The notes: generated from the sequence alone by a model not told the origin. A stretch of 64,000 bases of DNA from Croceitalea sp947503285 (GCF_036985505.1 NZ_BTGQ01000003.1:124001-188000), one strand, 5' to 3'. Counted from the stretch's first letter, positions 16,892 to 25,912 are shown. Numbers and translations: made by a program.

Positions 16892-18169
16892 TTACTCGTT
16901 CAAGGTTAACAGATTATCTTCTTCTTTTTCAAAAACTTTATATTGAATACAGTCAAGTTGTGTCTTTATAGGGGCTATATGATCTAAATACTTTATTTTC
17001 AATGAGTCTGCAATAGGTTCTGCGGTGGGTAATTTTTCACGCAAGGGGTCTACTTGGGCCCCATTTTTCCAAAAGCGGTAACAAACGTGGGGGCCACCCG
17101 TGTTACCCGTCATTCCGACCCAGCCAATAACATCTCCTTGGCGTACAAATTCCCCCTTTTTCACTTTTTGTTTTTTCATGTGAAGGTATTGTGTGCTGTA
17201 GGTACCGTTATGCCTAATTTTCACATATTTTCCATTACCGCCCCTTCTAGTCGATTCTGTGACCGTACCATCCGCAGTGGCGATAATCGGAGTGCCTACA
17301 GGTGCTGCATAGTCCGTACCGCGATGTGGTCTTACCTTGTAGCCGTAGTAGGCAATACGCCTTCTAAGGTTATATCTTGATGAGAGGCGGTAACTACCGA
17401 ACTTGATCGGGGCCCTTAAGAAAGTACTTCTTAAATTTTTGGCCTCGTCATCATAATAGTCTAAAATTTGCTTTAAGCTATCGGTCGTATATGGAAAGGC
17501 ATAAATGGGAACACCCTTATGTTCAAAATATGCTGCCTCAATAGGTTCTGAGCCGGCATAAATCGTATCATTGATGTACCTTTCTTTATAGATGATCTTG
17601 AACTTGTCTCCTTTTTCAAGTTTGAAAAAATCTACGGTCCATGCATAAATCTCTGACAGGTTAATAGTGACGGCATAGTCAACCCCTAGGGTATCCAAAG
17701 ACTGTGAAAGGCTACTTTCGATAACCCCTCCAACTTCTCGTTGCACATAGCTCACTTCTTTCTTGCTTTTATAGGCTCTCACTGAATCCCTTAAATCTAC
17801 GACGGTGTAATTCACTCTGTCGTTTTCATAAATAAATACTTGCGCTTTTTCGAGGGTATCTTTAGATTTTAAGATTACGTAGGGTTTGCCGACCTTGATT
17901 CGCTTCACATCGAAGGTATCTTTGAACTCTTCTGCAATTTTTACGATTTTAGGGTAGTCAACGTGGTTTTCGAGCATCAACTTTCCGAAGCTATCACCAT
18001 TTTTAATAGTATCATGTACTATCTTGAATTTTTCAATATCAAAACCATATTTTTTTTCAATCGGTTTTTCAATGGCGATCTGTGCTACGGCCTTCGTATC
18101 TTTTTTTTGGTTCTCTGCACATGAACTTAAGATTGCCAATGCTAAAAATATGCCCCAAATTTTTTGCAT
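16892..18169 (-). CDS. M23 family metallopeptidase, lipoprotein, MepM-like
   Basis: 425 residues. Lipoprotein signal with Cys17 (ILSSC). An OapA/LysM-like middle region (DTIKNGDSFGKLM to KVGKPYVI) is followed by the C-terminal LytM/M23 domain: H282-R-G-T-D286, YLHM with His330, and GGP-H361-V-C363. The usual second His of the H-x-H pair is Cys here. Family members cleave peptidoglycan cross-links and allow cell-wall growth. The first catalytic His and the Asp and His ligands are kept, and Cys can bind zinc, so activity is plausible. It lies 10 bases after kynA and 1 base before pgi. Confidence 0.92.
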   Translation of the reverse strand: MQKIWGIFLALAILSSCAENQKKDTKAVAQIAIEKPIEKKYGFDIEKFKIVHDTIKNGDSFGKLMLENHVDYPKIVKIAEEFKDTFDVKRIKVGKPYVILKSKDTLEKAQVFIYENDRVNYTVVDLRDSVRAYKSKKEVSYVQREVGGVIESSLSQSLDTLGVDYAVTINLSEIYAWTVDFFKLEKGDKFKIIYKERYINDTIYAGSEPIEAAYFEHKGVPIYAFPYTTDSLKQILDYYDDEAKNLRSTFLRAPIKFGSYRLSSRYNLRRRIAYYGYKVRPHRGTDYAAPVGTPIIATADGTVTESTRRGGNGKYVKIRHNGTYSTQYLHMKKQKVKKGEFVRQGDVIGWVGMTGNTGGPHVCYRFWKNGAQVDPLREKLPTAEPIADSLKIKYLDHIAPIKTQLDCIQYKVFEKEEDNLLTLNE

Positions 18170-18179
18170 GAATTCGTTT

Positions 18180-19142
18180 TTATTTATTATCAGGATTAAA
18201 GATGTGTTCGACCCACTCTTTGCCCCAAGTATTCAATTCGTTTTCAGAGTACAAAGTTGGAAAAAATATTATTTTCTGGAAACTTGGTGGTAAATACGCC
18301 TTCCAGTTGGTTCCACCTGTCGCGTCAACTGCAACCTTATCCCTTGACAGATAACGATAGGCAGAACCCATATGCATTAACGGCCAGTTCACATTGGCAT
18401 TTAGATCAAGGTTTTTAAGTGCCTCTATAAGGGTTTTGTCTTCACGATGTGACTTTGGCAGTGCTAGATATTTATGATAGATCGTATTGCCTTTTACTTG
18501 ATTGGCAATGCGTATCAATCTAGGGGTGTATCGATACTCAAATTGCTTTAAAGTCAATGTTTTTTCCCCTGTGTCGATATCGGTAGCTCCTTTTTTCCAA
18601 TAGATATGCTCGTATAGTTCTTCGTTCGAATTTTTTTCTGAGAATTTTTCCCTTTCTTGGTAGTGGATCAAATTTTCTAAGGGTGTCGCATAGATTTCGA
18701 TCATACGGTATTGTACCGATTGAAATCCACTGGCGGGCAGCAATGACATGCGATACCTTAAAAATTGTTCTCGCTGCATACCATTTATCATTATGCTAAA
18801 CGAAGAGGTCAATGCTTTAAAATAGTTATTGATACGATTGGCCCTTTCGATAAAGAAGTCTAAATCTTGTGATTTGTCATCAACCAATTGCTTTTGTTCA
18901 TGTAATATGAGCTTAAAATATAGCTCGGTGATTTGGTGATACATGATAAAAATCTCCTCATCAGGGAAGTACGTGCGCGGCACTTGGATACTCAGAAGGG
19001 TGTCTAGATGTATATAATCCCAATAGGTCAAGTAACGCTGATAGAGCAATCCATCTAAATAAGAGCTTAGGTCTTGTCCAGAATTTTTAAATTTTTCTTC
19101 AAGCTTGTTGATTTGGGACTCAATTCGCTCATCTTTATTCAT
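18180..19142 (-). CDS. kynA: Tryptophan 2,3-dioxygenase
   Basis: 320 residues, cytoplasmic heme enzyme that opens the indole ring of tryptophan to N-formylkynurenine, the first step of the kynurenine route. Diagnostic blocks are YWDYIHLDTLLSIQ, MYHQITELYFKLILHE (substrate-binding His and aromatic residues), RYRMSLLPASGFQSVQYR (substrate Arg), and the C-terminal WPLMHMGSAYRYL with the likely heme-ligating His, followed by DATGGTNW. It is somewhat longer than many bacterial forms (about 280). Gaps of 7 and 10 bases to its neighbours show operon membership. No other kynurenine-pathway gene lies in the window. Confidence 0.93.
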   Translation of the reverse strand: MNKDERIESQINKLEEKFKNSGQDLSSYLDGLLYQRYLTYWDYIHLDTLLSIQVPRTYFPDEEIFIMYHQITELYFKLILHEQKQLVDDKSQDLDFFIERANRINNYFKALTSSFSIMINGMQREQFLRYRMSLLPASGFQSVQYRMIEIYATPLENLIHYQEREKFSEKNSNEELYEHIYWKKGATDIDTGEKTLTLKQFEYRYTPRLIRIANQVKGNTIYHKYLALPKSHREDKTLIEALKNLDLNANVNWPLMHMGSAYRYLSRDKVAVDATGGTNWKAYLPPSFQKIIFFPTLYSENELNTWGKEWVEHIFNPDNK

Positions 19143-19149
19143 CGGTCAA

Positions 19150-19926
19150 TCAATCCATAATTATTTTGAACTGATTTTTAAGTCCATTGTAGCCATCTAA
19201 ATCAGCCTTTATAGAGCCTACTGCCAAATCAGCTTTTATTCGAATCGGTATCTTGTTCAAATCATTCGATACCCACAAAGTTAAGCTTTCTTGCTCTTTA
19301 AAGACGCGACCCGATTGTACATATGGCCTGAATTTTAGGCATTCTACTTTGCCATACTTTGTTCTGACGACTTCTTTGCCCAAAAATTTGAGTTTGAACT
19401 GATATACCCCATCATCGTCATAAAGCATATTCATCTTAATACTTTCGCCAACTGTAAGGTCATCGATCGTATATTGATTTCTTAGGTAATACGCTGCTGA
19501 TATGAGGTCTTGTACCTTGTTGTCTATTTTAAAATCAAATTCTTTTTTGTTCTTCTTATCAATTAAAAGGGCTTTTTTCTCTGTGTAATCAAAGTTGATT
19601 TCCATGTCTTTGGTATATCCGCCCTCATCGATTTTTCGTATAAATTTATGTGGTTTGTTATCGTAGCGTCCAAAATAGCTTTCATAGGTATCATCGACCT
19701 TGAAAAATAGGCGGGCCAAACCCGTTGTACTTCCTTTTCCAACGACATGGTAAACAGGTATGGTATCCAGTTTTTTTGATTCTAACTTTAAGGTGGCAAA
19801 ACTTGCGTTAAAGATTCCGTAGTGAATTCGGAACTTTAACCATTCACCTGATTTATAGGCATTGTTGTTCTGGGCCATAGCGACAAGAACAAACAGGCTG
19901 AACAGTATGGTAAAATTCTTTTTCAT
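19150..19926 (-). CDS. DUF3108 domain-containing secreted protein
   Basis: 258 residues from the ATG at 19926, which opens a signal peptide (MKKNFTILFSLFVLVAMAQ); an ATG at 19959 would add 11 unlikely residues. The mature region has the DUF3108 pattern: GEWLKFRIHYGIFNASFA, then HVVGKGSTTGLARLFFKVDDTYESY, then YLRNQYTIDDL and LTLWVSNDLNKIPIRI. Such proteins are periplasmic, all-beta and of unknown biochemical role. It is the first gene of the operon with kynA, the M23 peptidase and pgi. A terminator-like hairpin lies about 94 bases upstream on the same strand. Confidence 0.88.
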   Translation of the reverse strand: MKKNFTILFSLFVLVAMAQNNNAYKSGEWLKFRIHYGIFNASFATLKLESKKLDTIPVYHVVGKGSTTGLARLFFKVDDTYESYFGRYDNKPHKFIRKIDEGGYTKDMEINFDYTEKKALLIDKKNKKEFDFKIDNKVQDLISAAYYLRNQYTIDDLTVGESIKMNMLYDDDGVYQFKLKFLGKEVVRTKYGKVECLKFRPYVQSGRVFKEQESLTLWVSNDLNKIPIRIKADLAVGSIKADLDGYNGLKNQFKIIMD

Positions 19927-20019
19927 AAAGCGTGAACAATGTAAAATTATTAAAAACAACGCATTCCAACTTGAATTTACAGTTACTTAAACAAAAGTTA
20001 TTCCAAAGTATTGCACAAA

Positions 20020-20049
20020 AAAAGCCCCAATGTTCACATCGGGGCTTTT
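20020..20049 (-). terminator. Intrinsic terminator ending the RNA candidate
   Basis: GCCCC/GGGGC stem extended by pairs with one G-U, a two-base loop, and a TTTTTTT tail on the minus strand. It lies more than 200 bases from the patatin stop codon, so it probably ends a shorter transcript. Confidence 0.7.
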
Positions 20050-20120
20050 CCTAAATAACCAACCAAACTTTAAATTATGAAAAACCAATACTTAAAGTTA
20101 AGAGGGAACCACCCCTCTTG
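20020..20120 (-). ncRNA. Candidate structured small RNA or attenuator leader
   Basis: On the minus strand, a -7 box TATCTTTG (20133-20126) is followed about 6 bases later by three consecutive hairpins. H1 pairs 20113-20119 with 20100-20106. H2 pairs 20092-20099 with 20066-20073. H3 is a strong terminator stem (20041-20045 with 20024-20028, extended inwards) followed by a run of seven T. In H3 one inner position is a G-U pair if the minus strand is transcribed but an A-C mismatch on the plus strand, which favours minus-strand transcription. No clear -33 TTG is present. It may be a free RNA of about 95 nt, or a leader controlling the DUF3108-kynA operon 94 bases downstream. I cannot assign an Rfam family. 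Confidence 0.45.
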
Positions 20121-20125
20121 TTATA

Positions 20126-20133
20126 CAAAGATA
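20126..20133 (-). promoter_or_regulatory. -7 box for the RNA candidate
   Basis: TATCTTTG on the minus strand, an exact TAnnTTTG match. No TTG is found 17-23 bases upstream, so the promoter is incomplete by consensus. Confidence 0.4.
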
Positions 20134-20261
20134 GGGTGCCCTTTTTGTTGTATAGCCGTTTTTAACCAACTTTAACTTGGGGCAATCAATATTTGGAATT
20201 TCTTAGTACTATTTAGTTTTTTGTTAAGATAAATTGTCTAAAAACAACTGATTTCAAAAGC

Positions 20262-22514
20262 CTAGAACCAATAGCCAACGCTAAAGAATACTTGGCTATC
20301 ATTGAGTTGTGGGGTCCAAGAATAATACACCTGTACCGGACCTAAAAACGACTCCAGGCCATAGCCTACCCCAAAGCCTGAAAAATCAGGTGCGGTGAAC
20401 CAATCTCCGGTTCTAAAAAGATCATCAGCTACGTTGGCTACATTTGCGGTAAATAATAAATGGTTCTTTGGGGCCAATTCATAATCCAATCGTGAATAGG
20501 CCTTTACGTAACTATTACCGGGCAAACTCAAAAAATCATAGCCAAAAAATGGCATGAAGTTGTTAATGGTTACACCACCAAACCCACCCAATACGAAATC
20601 AAATGAGGTGACTGAAGAAGATCCCAGCTTGAACCCTCCCTCGGTCTCTAGATTGATCGCTAAATTTGGGACAATCGTAATCGCCGTGCCGAGTCGTCCC
20701 TTGGCTATTGAAAACTCCCTGAAGTTTTCATTGAAATCGGATGAGAGTAAATAGAAGTGAAAATCCCCATCGAAGAACAACCCTTTGGTTGGAAAATATT
20801 TATCATTATAGGTATCAAAGGTTAGTCGACCATAGGTACTCAAGTAATGGCTATCCTCAAAAAAAGTGCGTTCATTCGAAGTAGGTTGAAATGACATAGC
20901 GTCTTCTTGAATGACGGTATTATTTAAAGTTCGGGTACTGTATCGCAATAATTTGTGTTCTAAGCCTAAACTAAAAGCAAATTCTTCACGCAAAACGGTT
21001 TGCAAGTAGATTTGATTGGTAAAGTCGGTCACGTCAAGATTGATCTCGCCGATATTGGGATCATCAAGCACATCAAAATTATCCCGGATGAGGTCAAAAT
21101 CAATTTCTTCATTGAATTCGTTAAATGTTGAATTGATACCAAAACTCCAATAAAACCCCTTATCGATGTAATATTGCAAGTTGTAACGTATGTTGTCACC
21201 TACGATAAGGTCAAAAGAAGCTACGTCGTCTTTCATGAAAAGGTTTTTTCGCGTAAGGTTTATCAATGCGGAACTCTTGTATAGATCATCGTAATGGGCC
21301 CCCATCTTGATAAACATTTTGGTGGGTTTTTCTTTAAGGTTTAAGATAAGATCAGTGCCCAGGCCGTTCGAAACCAGTTTATATCGAATGGCCTTGAAGT
21401 TTCCTGTTGCCGATAAATTGCTAATACCTTGGCGAAGGTTCGAGAAAGAAATTTTTTCGGCAAGATTAAAGCGAAGCTTACCTTTTATATAGCCCCTAGT
21501 GTAGGTCTCATTACCGATGATGACCAATCGGTTTATGGTCAAACTGTCTTGCACACTGGCCGTTCTTTTAGTATCGTTACGTTCAGGTTGCTGTTGGGCA
21601 AGCGCCACAAGTGCATCCCAGTTTTCCCTGGCCGCACGCTCGCCACTTTCAATGATTTCAGGCCCTTTTTCAAAGTCTATGACTGAAAAATCCTCAATAT
21701 TCGGTTTGATATAAAGATTGGTCTGCTTCCTTTTTTTGACCATATCATTTACGGTACGGTAGTTGTTTATTTGTAGCAGTATTTCAGTGGCCGACGACAA
21801 CGATTCCCTATTTGCAAGGGCATCTTGAACATCCACGCCGATAATGATATCTGCCCCAAGTGCTTTGACCTCATTGATGGGGTAGTTATTGACCACGCCC
21901 CCATCTATCAGTATTTTGCCATCTACTTCTGAAGGTTCGAATAGTGAGGGAAACGTGCCGCTTGCCATAATAGCTTCTGGCAAATAGCCTTTGTTGAGTA
22001 AAATAGGTTCACCGGTCTCTACATTAGTGGCAATACATAAAAATGGAATGGGAAGCCTATTAAAGTCTTGTACATCTTTTACATGGTAGAGTAGTCTGAC
22101 AAACTCACTATAAATGTTTTGTCCGCCCGAGATACCTTGAGGAAAGCTTACCTTGAAATTGTCAAAGGGAAGACTGAGTGCATATCTTTCTGAATCATCT
22201 TTTTCGTAAAACGTTTTGGCGCTTCTGGGCACATTATCTTGTATCAGGTTTGGAAAATCGGTAGTCTTGAAGATGGAGTCAAGTTCTTTGGCCGAATATC
22301 CTGATGCATAGAGGGCCCCAACGATTGCTCCCATACTGGTGCCACCGATATAGTCGATTTTGATGCCTGCTTCTTCAATAACCTTCAATACGCCAATATG
22401 GGCCAACCCTTTGGCACCACCACCACTTAGCACTAGACCGATCTTAGGCCCGTCTTGAGCCCGAACAAAGTTGAGCAGGCCGAATACTACTAGAACTATT
22501 ATTTTCTTTGACAT
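20262..22514 (-). CDS. Patatin-like phospholipase with C-terminal outer-membrane barrel
   Basis: 750 residues. A signal peptide ends near residue 19. The patatin domain carries the oxyanion loop GGGAKG (31-36), the nucleophile GTSMG with Ser60, and the catalytic Asp204 in IDGG. After about residue 320 come a POTRA-like stretch (RLVIIGNETYTRGYIKGKL) and a BamA/FhaC-like barrel finishing in FFSVGYWF. The layout is that of a type Vd autotransporter-like lipase (PlpD type), so the lipase domain is probably exported or held at the cell surface. The usual substrate is phospholipid. It lies 9 bases after uvrC, in one transcript. Confidence 0.92.
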   Translation of the reverse strand: MSKKIIVLVVFGLLNFVRAQDGPKIGLVLSGGGAKGLAHIGVLKVIEEAGIKIDYIGGTSMGAIVGALYASGYSAKELDSIFKTTDFPNLIQDNVPRSAKTFYEKDDSERYALSLPFDNFKVSFPQGISGGQNIYSEFVRLLYHVKDVQDFNRLPIPFLCIATNVETGEPILLNKGYLPEAIMASGTFPSLFEPSEVDGKILIDGGVVNNYPINEVKALGADIIIGVDVQDALANRESLSSATEILLQINNYRTVNDMVKKRKQTNLYIKPNIEDFSVIDFEKGPEIIESGERAARENWDALVALAQQQPERNDTKRTASVQDSLTINRLVIIGNETYTRGYIKGKLRFNLAEKISFSNLRQGISNLSATGNFKAIRYKLVSNGLGTDLILNLKEKPTKMFIKMGAHYDDLYKSSALINLTRKNLFMKDDVASFDLIVGDNIRYNLQYYIDKGFYWSFGINSTFNEFNEEIDFDLIRDNFDVLDDPNIGEINLDVTDFTNQIYLQTVLREEFAFSLGLEHKLLRYSTRTLNNTVIQEDAMSFQPTSNERTFFEDSHYLSTYGRLTFDTYNDKYFPTKGLFFDGDFHFYLLSSDFNENFREFSIAKGRLGTAITIVPNLAINLETEGGFKLGSSSVTSFDFVLGGFGGVTINNFMPFFGYDFLSLPGNSYVKAYSRLDYELAPKNHLLFTANVANVADDLFRTGDWFTAPDFSGFGVGYGLESFLGPVQVYYSWTPQLNDSQVFFSVGYWF

Positions 22515-22523
22515 AGACTGATA

Positions 22524-24308
22524 TCAATGAAATGACTCAAAGACTTTTTTTGCTTTTGCCATACCAATGGATTTTGCCAAGGTATCAATTGATGCCTCTC
22601 GTATACGTTTCACACTCTTGAATTCTTTCAAGAGTTGTTCAGCGGTTTTTTCGCCTATGCCCTCAATACCTTCGAGTTCTGAGTTTATGGCCGCGGCACT
22701 TCTTTTGTTTCGGTGAAACGTGATGCCAAAGCGGTGGGCCTCATTGCGTAGCTGCTGAATGATCTTTAAGGTCTCTGATTTTTTATCCAAGTATAAAGGT
22801 ATGGGATCATCGGGGAAATAAATTTCCTCTAGTCGTTTGGCAATACCGATTATCGCTATTTTTCTTCGCAAGCCTAAAATATCCAAACTTTTTAAGGCAG
22901 AGGACAACTGCCCCTTACCACCGTCGATTACAATGAGTTGCGGCAACGATTCGCCTTCGTTCAATAGGCGTTTGTACCTTCGAAAAACCACCTCTTCCAT
23001 AGATGCGAAATCATCTGGCCCGGTCACTGTTTTAATATTGAAGTGACGGTACTCTTTTTTTGAAGGTTTTCCATTTTTAAACACAACACATGCCGCAACA
23101 GGATTGCTCCCTTGAATATTCGAGTTGTCAAAACATTCGATATGTACCGGTTCTTCAGAAAGCCTCAAATCACTTTTCATTTGGGCCATCACCCTTTTCG
23201 TATGGCGATCGGGATCGGTGATCTTTATTTGTTTGAATCGGTCTTGTCGATAGAACTTGGCATTTCGAATTGACAAATCGAGTAACTTTCTTTTATCGCC
23301 AAGTTTAGGGAGTGTGATTTTCAAGTTCTCATCAAGTTCTACATGGAAAGGGAGGTAAATTTCTTTTGATACGGACTTAAAACGTTGTCTGATCTCAACT
23401 ATGGCCAGCTGTAGCAATTCCGCATCGTTCTCGTCGAGCTTTTTCTTAACCTCTAAAGTGTGCGACCTGATAATGGAACCATGCGAAACTTGCAAATAAT
23501 TGACATAGCCATATGATTCGTCGGAAAAAATGGAAAAAACATCGACATCGCTGATTTTTGGATTTACAATAGTCGATTTCACCTGATAACTTTCAAGCAC
23601 TTCGATTTTTTCTTTGATGCGTTGCGCTTTTTCAAATTCCATCTCAGCGGCAAGCGCTTTCATTTGATGTTTGAAGTACTGTAATGAACTCTTGAAATTT
23701 CCTTTGATGATGTCACGTATATCATCGATTTGCTTGTGGTAGGCATCGGCCGATTGTAGTCCCTCGCAGGGCCCTTTGCAATTGCCTAAATGAAATTCGA
23801 GGCAACGCTTGTACTTGCCGGCACTTATTTTTTCATGCGACAGATCGTAATTACAGGTTCTGAGCGGATAGACACTTCTGATAAGATCAAGCAGCGTTTT
23901 GACGGTTTTCATACTGGTATAAGGCCCAAAGTACTCCGACCCATCCTTGATTACTTTTCTCGTAGGAAAAATTCTTGGAAAACGCTCATTTTTAATACAG
24001 ATCCAAGGGTATGTCTTATCATCCCTCAACAAGACATTATACCGGGGTTGATGTTTTTTGATGAGACTGTTTTCGAGTAACAGCGCATCAGATTCAGTGG
24101 CTACGACAATATGCCTGATAAGATTGACTTTTTTGACCATTACCCTGGTCTTGCCATACTCATGTTTTTTTGTAAAATAAGATGAGACACGTTTTTTTAG
24201 GTTTTTAGCCTTGCCGACATATAATATCTTATCATTGCCATCATAAAATTGGTATACCCCGGGGTTGGTCGGTAAAGCGCTCAATTGGACTTCTATAGGT
24301 ACTGGCAT
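22524..24308 (-). CDS. uvrC: Excinuclease ABC subunit C
   Basis: 594 residues. It makes the two incisions around lesions in nucleotide-excision repair with UvrA and UvrB. Domains in order: GIY-YIG nuclease (NPGVYQFYD, ILYVGKAKNLKKRV), a UVR motif of about residues 205-240 (AAEMEFEKAQRIKEKIE), the RNase H-like second nuclease (VHIECFDNSNIQGSNPVA, IVIDGGKGQLSSAL) and a C-terminal helix-hairpin-helix (LEGIEGIGEKTAEQLLKEF). All the expected parts are present. The patatin gene follows at 9 bases, a frequent flavobacterial arrangement to my recollection. Confidence 0.97.
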   Translation of the reverse strand: MPVPIEVQLSALPTNPGVYQFYDGNDKILYVGKAKNLKKRVSSYFTKKHEYGKTRVMVKKVNLIRHIVVATESDALLLENSLIKKHQPRYNVLLRDDKTYPWICIKNERFPRIFPTRKVIKDGSEYFGPYTSMKTVKTLLDLIRSVYPLRTCNYDLSHEKISAGKYKRCLEFHLGNCKGPCEGLQSADAYHKQIDDIRDIIKGNFKSSLQYFKHQMKALAAEMEFEKAQRIKEKIEVLESYQVKSTIVNPKISDVDVFSIFSDESYGYVNYLQVSHGSIIRSHTLEVKKKLDENDAELLQLAIVEIRQRFKSVSKEIYLPFHVELDENLKITLPKLGDKRKLLDLSIRNAKFYRQDRFKQIKITDPDRHTKRVMAQMKSDLRLSEEPVHIECFDNSNIQGSNPVAACVVFKNGKPSKKEYRHFNIKTVTGPDDFASMEEVVFRRYKRLLNEGESLPQLIVIDGGKGQLSSALKSLDILGLRRKIAIIGIAKRLEEIYFPDDPIPLYLDKKSETLKIIQQLRNEAHRFGITFHRNKRSAAAINSELEGIEGIGEKTAEQLLKEFKSVKRIREASIDTLAKSIGMAKAKKVFESFH

Positions 24309-24563
24309 GAGTATTTGACGAAAGCGTATTTATTAAAGGTGAAATTACTATGTTTTTTAAACATTGCCGGTTTTGACACTACTAAATGTTCTAAACCAAC
24401 AATTACCTTAATTGTTCTAAGGTTTTTCCGCAATTGAATTGTCACCCATATTTGGTTTCGTTAAATTTTTTATAAAAATTGTGCATTTCAACGATAAAAA
24501 AATGCATTTCATAGGACATTTAGAAAAAAAATTGCTATTTTTAGTTCAAATTAAGGTTAACAA

Positions 24564-24650
24564 ATGGAAAATTATTTAATTGTATTGGGCATGTACTTGA
24601 TTTTGATGTTATTCTTCAAAATTTATTTTGCCGCATCGACTAGAGAGTAG
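24564..24650 (+). CDS. Possible 28-residue membrane peptide
   Basis: A short ATG-initiated ORF encoding mostly hydrophobic residues (MENYLIVLGMYLILMLFF) and a charged end (STRE). It is a single potential transmembrane helix in the 390-base gap between uvrC (divergent) and the 5-formyl-THF cyclo-ligase gene. No homologue comes to mind, and the upstream sequence (TATTTTTAG) only approximates a -7 box. The rest of the gap is AT-rich without other features. Confidence 0.35.
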   Translation: MENYLIVLGMYLILMLFFKIYFAASTRE

Positions 24651-24698
24651 TTTTTGTTCCCCAAAGACCTACCCAATTTTACCTATCTACTTCCGTAG

Positions 24699-25259
24699 AT
24701 GACGAAAGAAGAACTTAGATTAGCATACCGGAAAAAGAGAGACCTACTTGATTCCAGTTTAATTGAAAGTCATAGTTTAGAAATAGCCAATAGGTTGCTT
24801 GCTTTGCCTATATGGAATTTTTCTTTTTACCATATTTTCTTATCCATTATTTCAAATAAAGAAGTCGATACTACTTCCATACTTACGGTACTTCAAGGGA
24901 AAGACAAAAATATCGTTGTTCCAAAGATGATTGCTAACGGCCTACTTCAAAATTACCTATTGACGGATAGCACGATTTTAATATCCAACACATTGAATAT
25001 TCCTGAGCCAGTTGATGGGATCAGGATTGATGAACCTAAAATGGACGTTGTTTTTATACCCCTATTGGCATTCGATAAAATGGGAAATCGCGTTGGCTAT
25101 GGCAAAGGATACTATGATACCTTTTTGAAAAAATGTAAATCAAGCGTAATTAAAATAGGATTGTCCTTTTTTGAAGCCGAATCAAAGATTAATGACATCA
25201 ACGAATACGATGTTCCGCTAGATTATTGTGTCACCCCAGAAAAAGTGTATAAATTCTAA
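24699..25259 (+). CDS. 5-formyltetrahydrofolate cyclo-ligase
   Basis: 186 residues, cytoplasmic. It converts 5-formyl-THF to 5,10-methenyl-THF using ATP. The family is recognised by the N-terminal MTKEELRLAYRKKRD helix and especially the conserved VGYGKGYYDTFL loop with a preceding DVVFIPLLAFDKMGNR, and the ending DVPLDYCVTPEKV. Its stop codon overlaps that of the convergent lspA gene by four bases. No terminator hairpin was seen between the two. Confidence 0.93.
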   Translation: MTKEELRLAYRKKRDLLDSSLIESHSLEIANRLLALPIWNFSFYHIFLSIISNKEVDTTSILTVLQGKDKNIVVPKMIANGLLQNYLLTDSTILISNTLNIPEPVDGIRIDEPKMDVVFIPLLAFDKMGNRVGYGKGYYDTFLKKCKSSVIKIGLSFFEAESKINDINEYDVPLDYCVTPEKVYKF

Positions 25260-25879
25260 TGCCCTACTTTGGCGAAGGCCTTTTTATTGAAAAAGATTAA
25301 GATACCTACCCCAGTGCTGATTGCAGTATCCGCAATATTGAAAATTGGGTCGAAAAAAGAAAAATTGTTCCCTCCGATTATTGGAAACCAAGAAGGCCAT
25401 GTGGCATTTTTAATGATAGGAAAATATAGCATGTCCACCACCTTTCCATAAAATAGCTTACCGTAGGGTTCTTCTGAAAATAAAGTGGCTACTTCATTGT
25501 AACTGTTATTAAAGATTACCCCGTAGAAAATAGAGTCTATGATATTGCCCAAAGCACCAGCAAAAATTAAAGAGACCGCTAAAATCAAAACCTTCGGGGA
25601 CTTCTTTTGAATAATGTCATACAACCAATAACCGATACCACAAATGGCAAAAAGGCGAAAGATGGTTAAAATCAATTTACCGGCAGAATCTGAAATGGGT
25701 AGAATATCACTTAGCTTGGTTCCCCAAGCAGCTCCTTCATTTTCAATGAAAAGTATTTTGAACCAACTGAATACCTCTATGGACTCTTGGTATAGAAAAT
25801 GTGTTTTGATATAAATTTTACTGAGCTGATCAATAAGTAAAATTATACTGATTAAAATAAGGGATCTTTTTAAATTCAT
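25256..25879 (-). CDS. lspA: Lipoprotein signal peptidase (signal peptidase II)
   Basis: 207 residues, inner membrane aspartyl protease that removes lipoprotein signal peptides. Four membrane segments. The first catalytic Asp is in LGNIIDSIFYG and the second in IFNIADTAISTG; GAAWGTKLSD matches the conserved N-E-G-A-A-W-G region (IENEGAAWG). It is longer than the Proteobacterial enzyme (about 165) because of an insert between the two Asp motifs (VATLFSEEPYGKLFYG), normal for Bacteroidota. It has its own -7 box at 25899-25906. It follows ileS, the dksA-like gene and a DUF4097-like gene on the same strand. Confidence 0.95.
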   Translation of the reverse strand: MNLKRSLILISIILLIDQLSKIYIKTHFLYQESIEVFSWFKILFIENEGAAWGTKLSDILPISDSAGKLILTIFRLFAICGIGYWLYDIIQKKSPKVLILAVSLIFAGALGNIIDSIFYGVIFNNSYNEVATLFSEEPYGKLFYGKVVDMLYFPIIKNATWPSWFPIIGGNNFSFFDPIFNIADTAISTGVGILIFFNKKAFAKVGH

Positions 25880-25898
25880 TTCTTACATACGAATTGGG

Positions 25899-25906
25899 CA
25901 AAAGTA
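25899..25906 (-). promoter_or_regulatory. -7 box for lspA
   Basis: TACTTTTG on the minus strand, 19 bases before the lspA ATG. Confidence 0.5.
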
Positions 25907-25912
25907 GCTATA

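Noticed and set aside
20077..20178. A 33-codon plus-strand ORF (MKNQYLKLRGNHPSC) in the RNA candidate region
   Set aside because: It runs through both hairpins on the strand where the terminator pairs less well, has an odd Cys-rich end, and no promoter ahead of it. The minus-strand RNA reading explains the sequence better.
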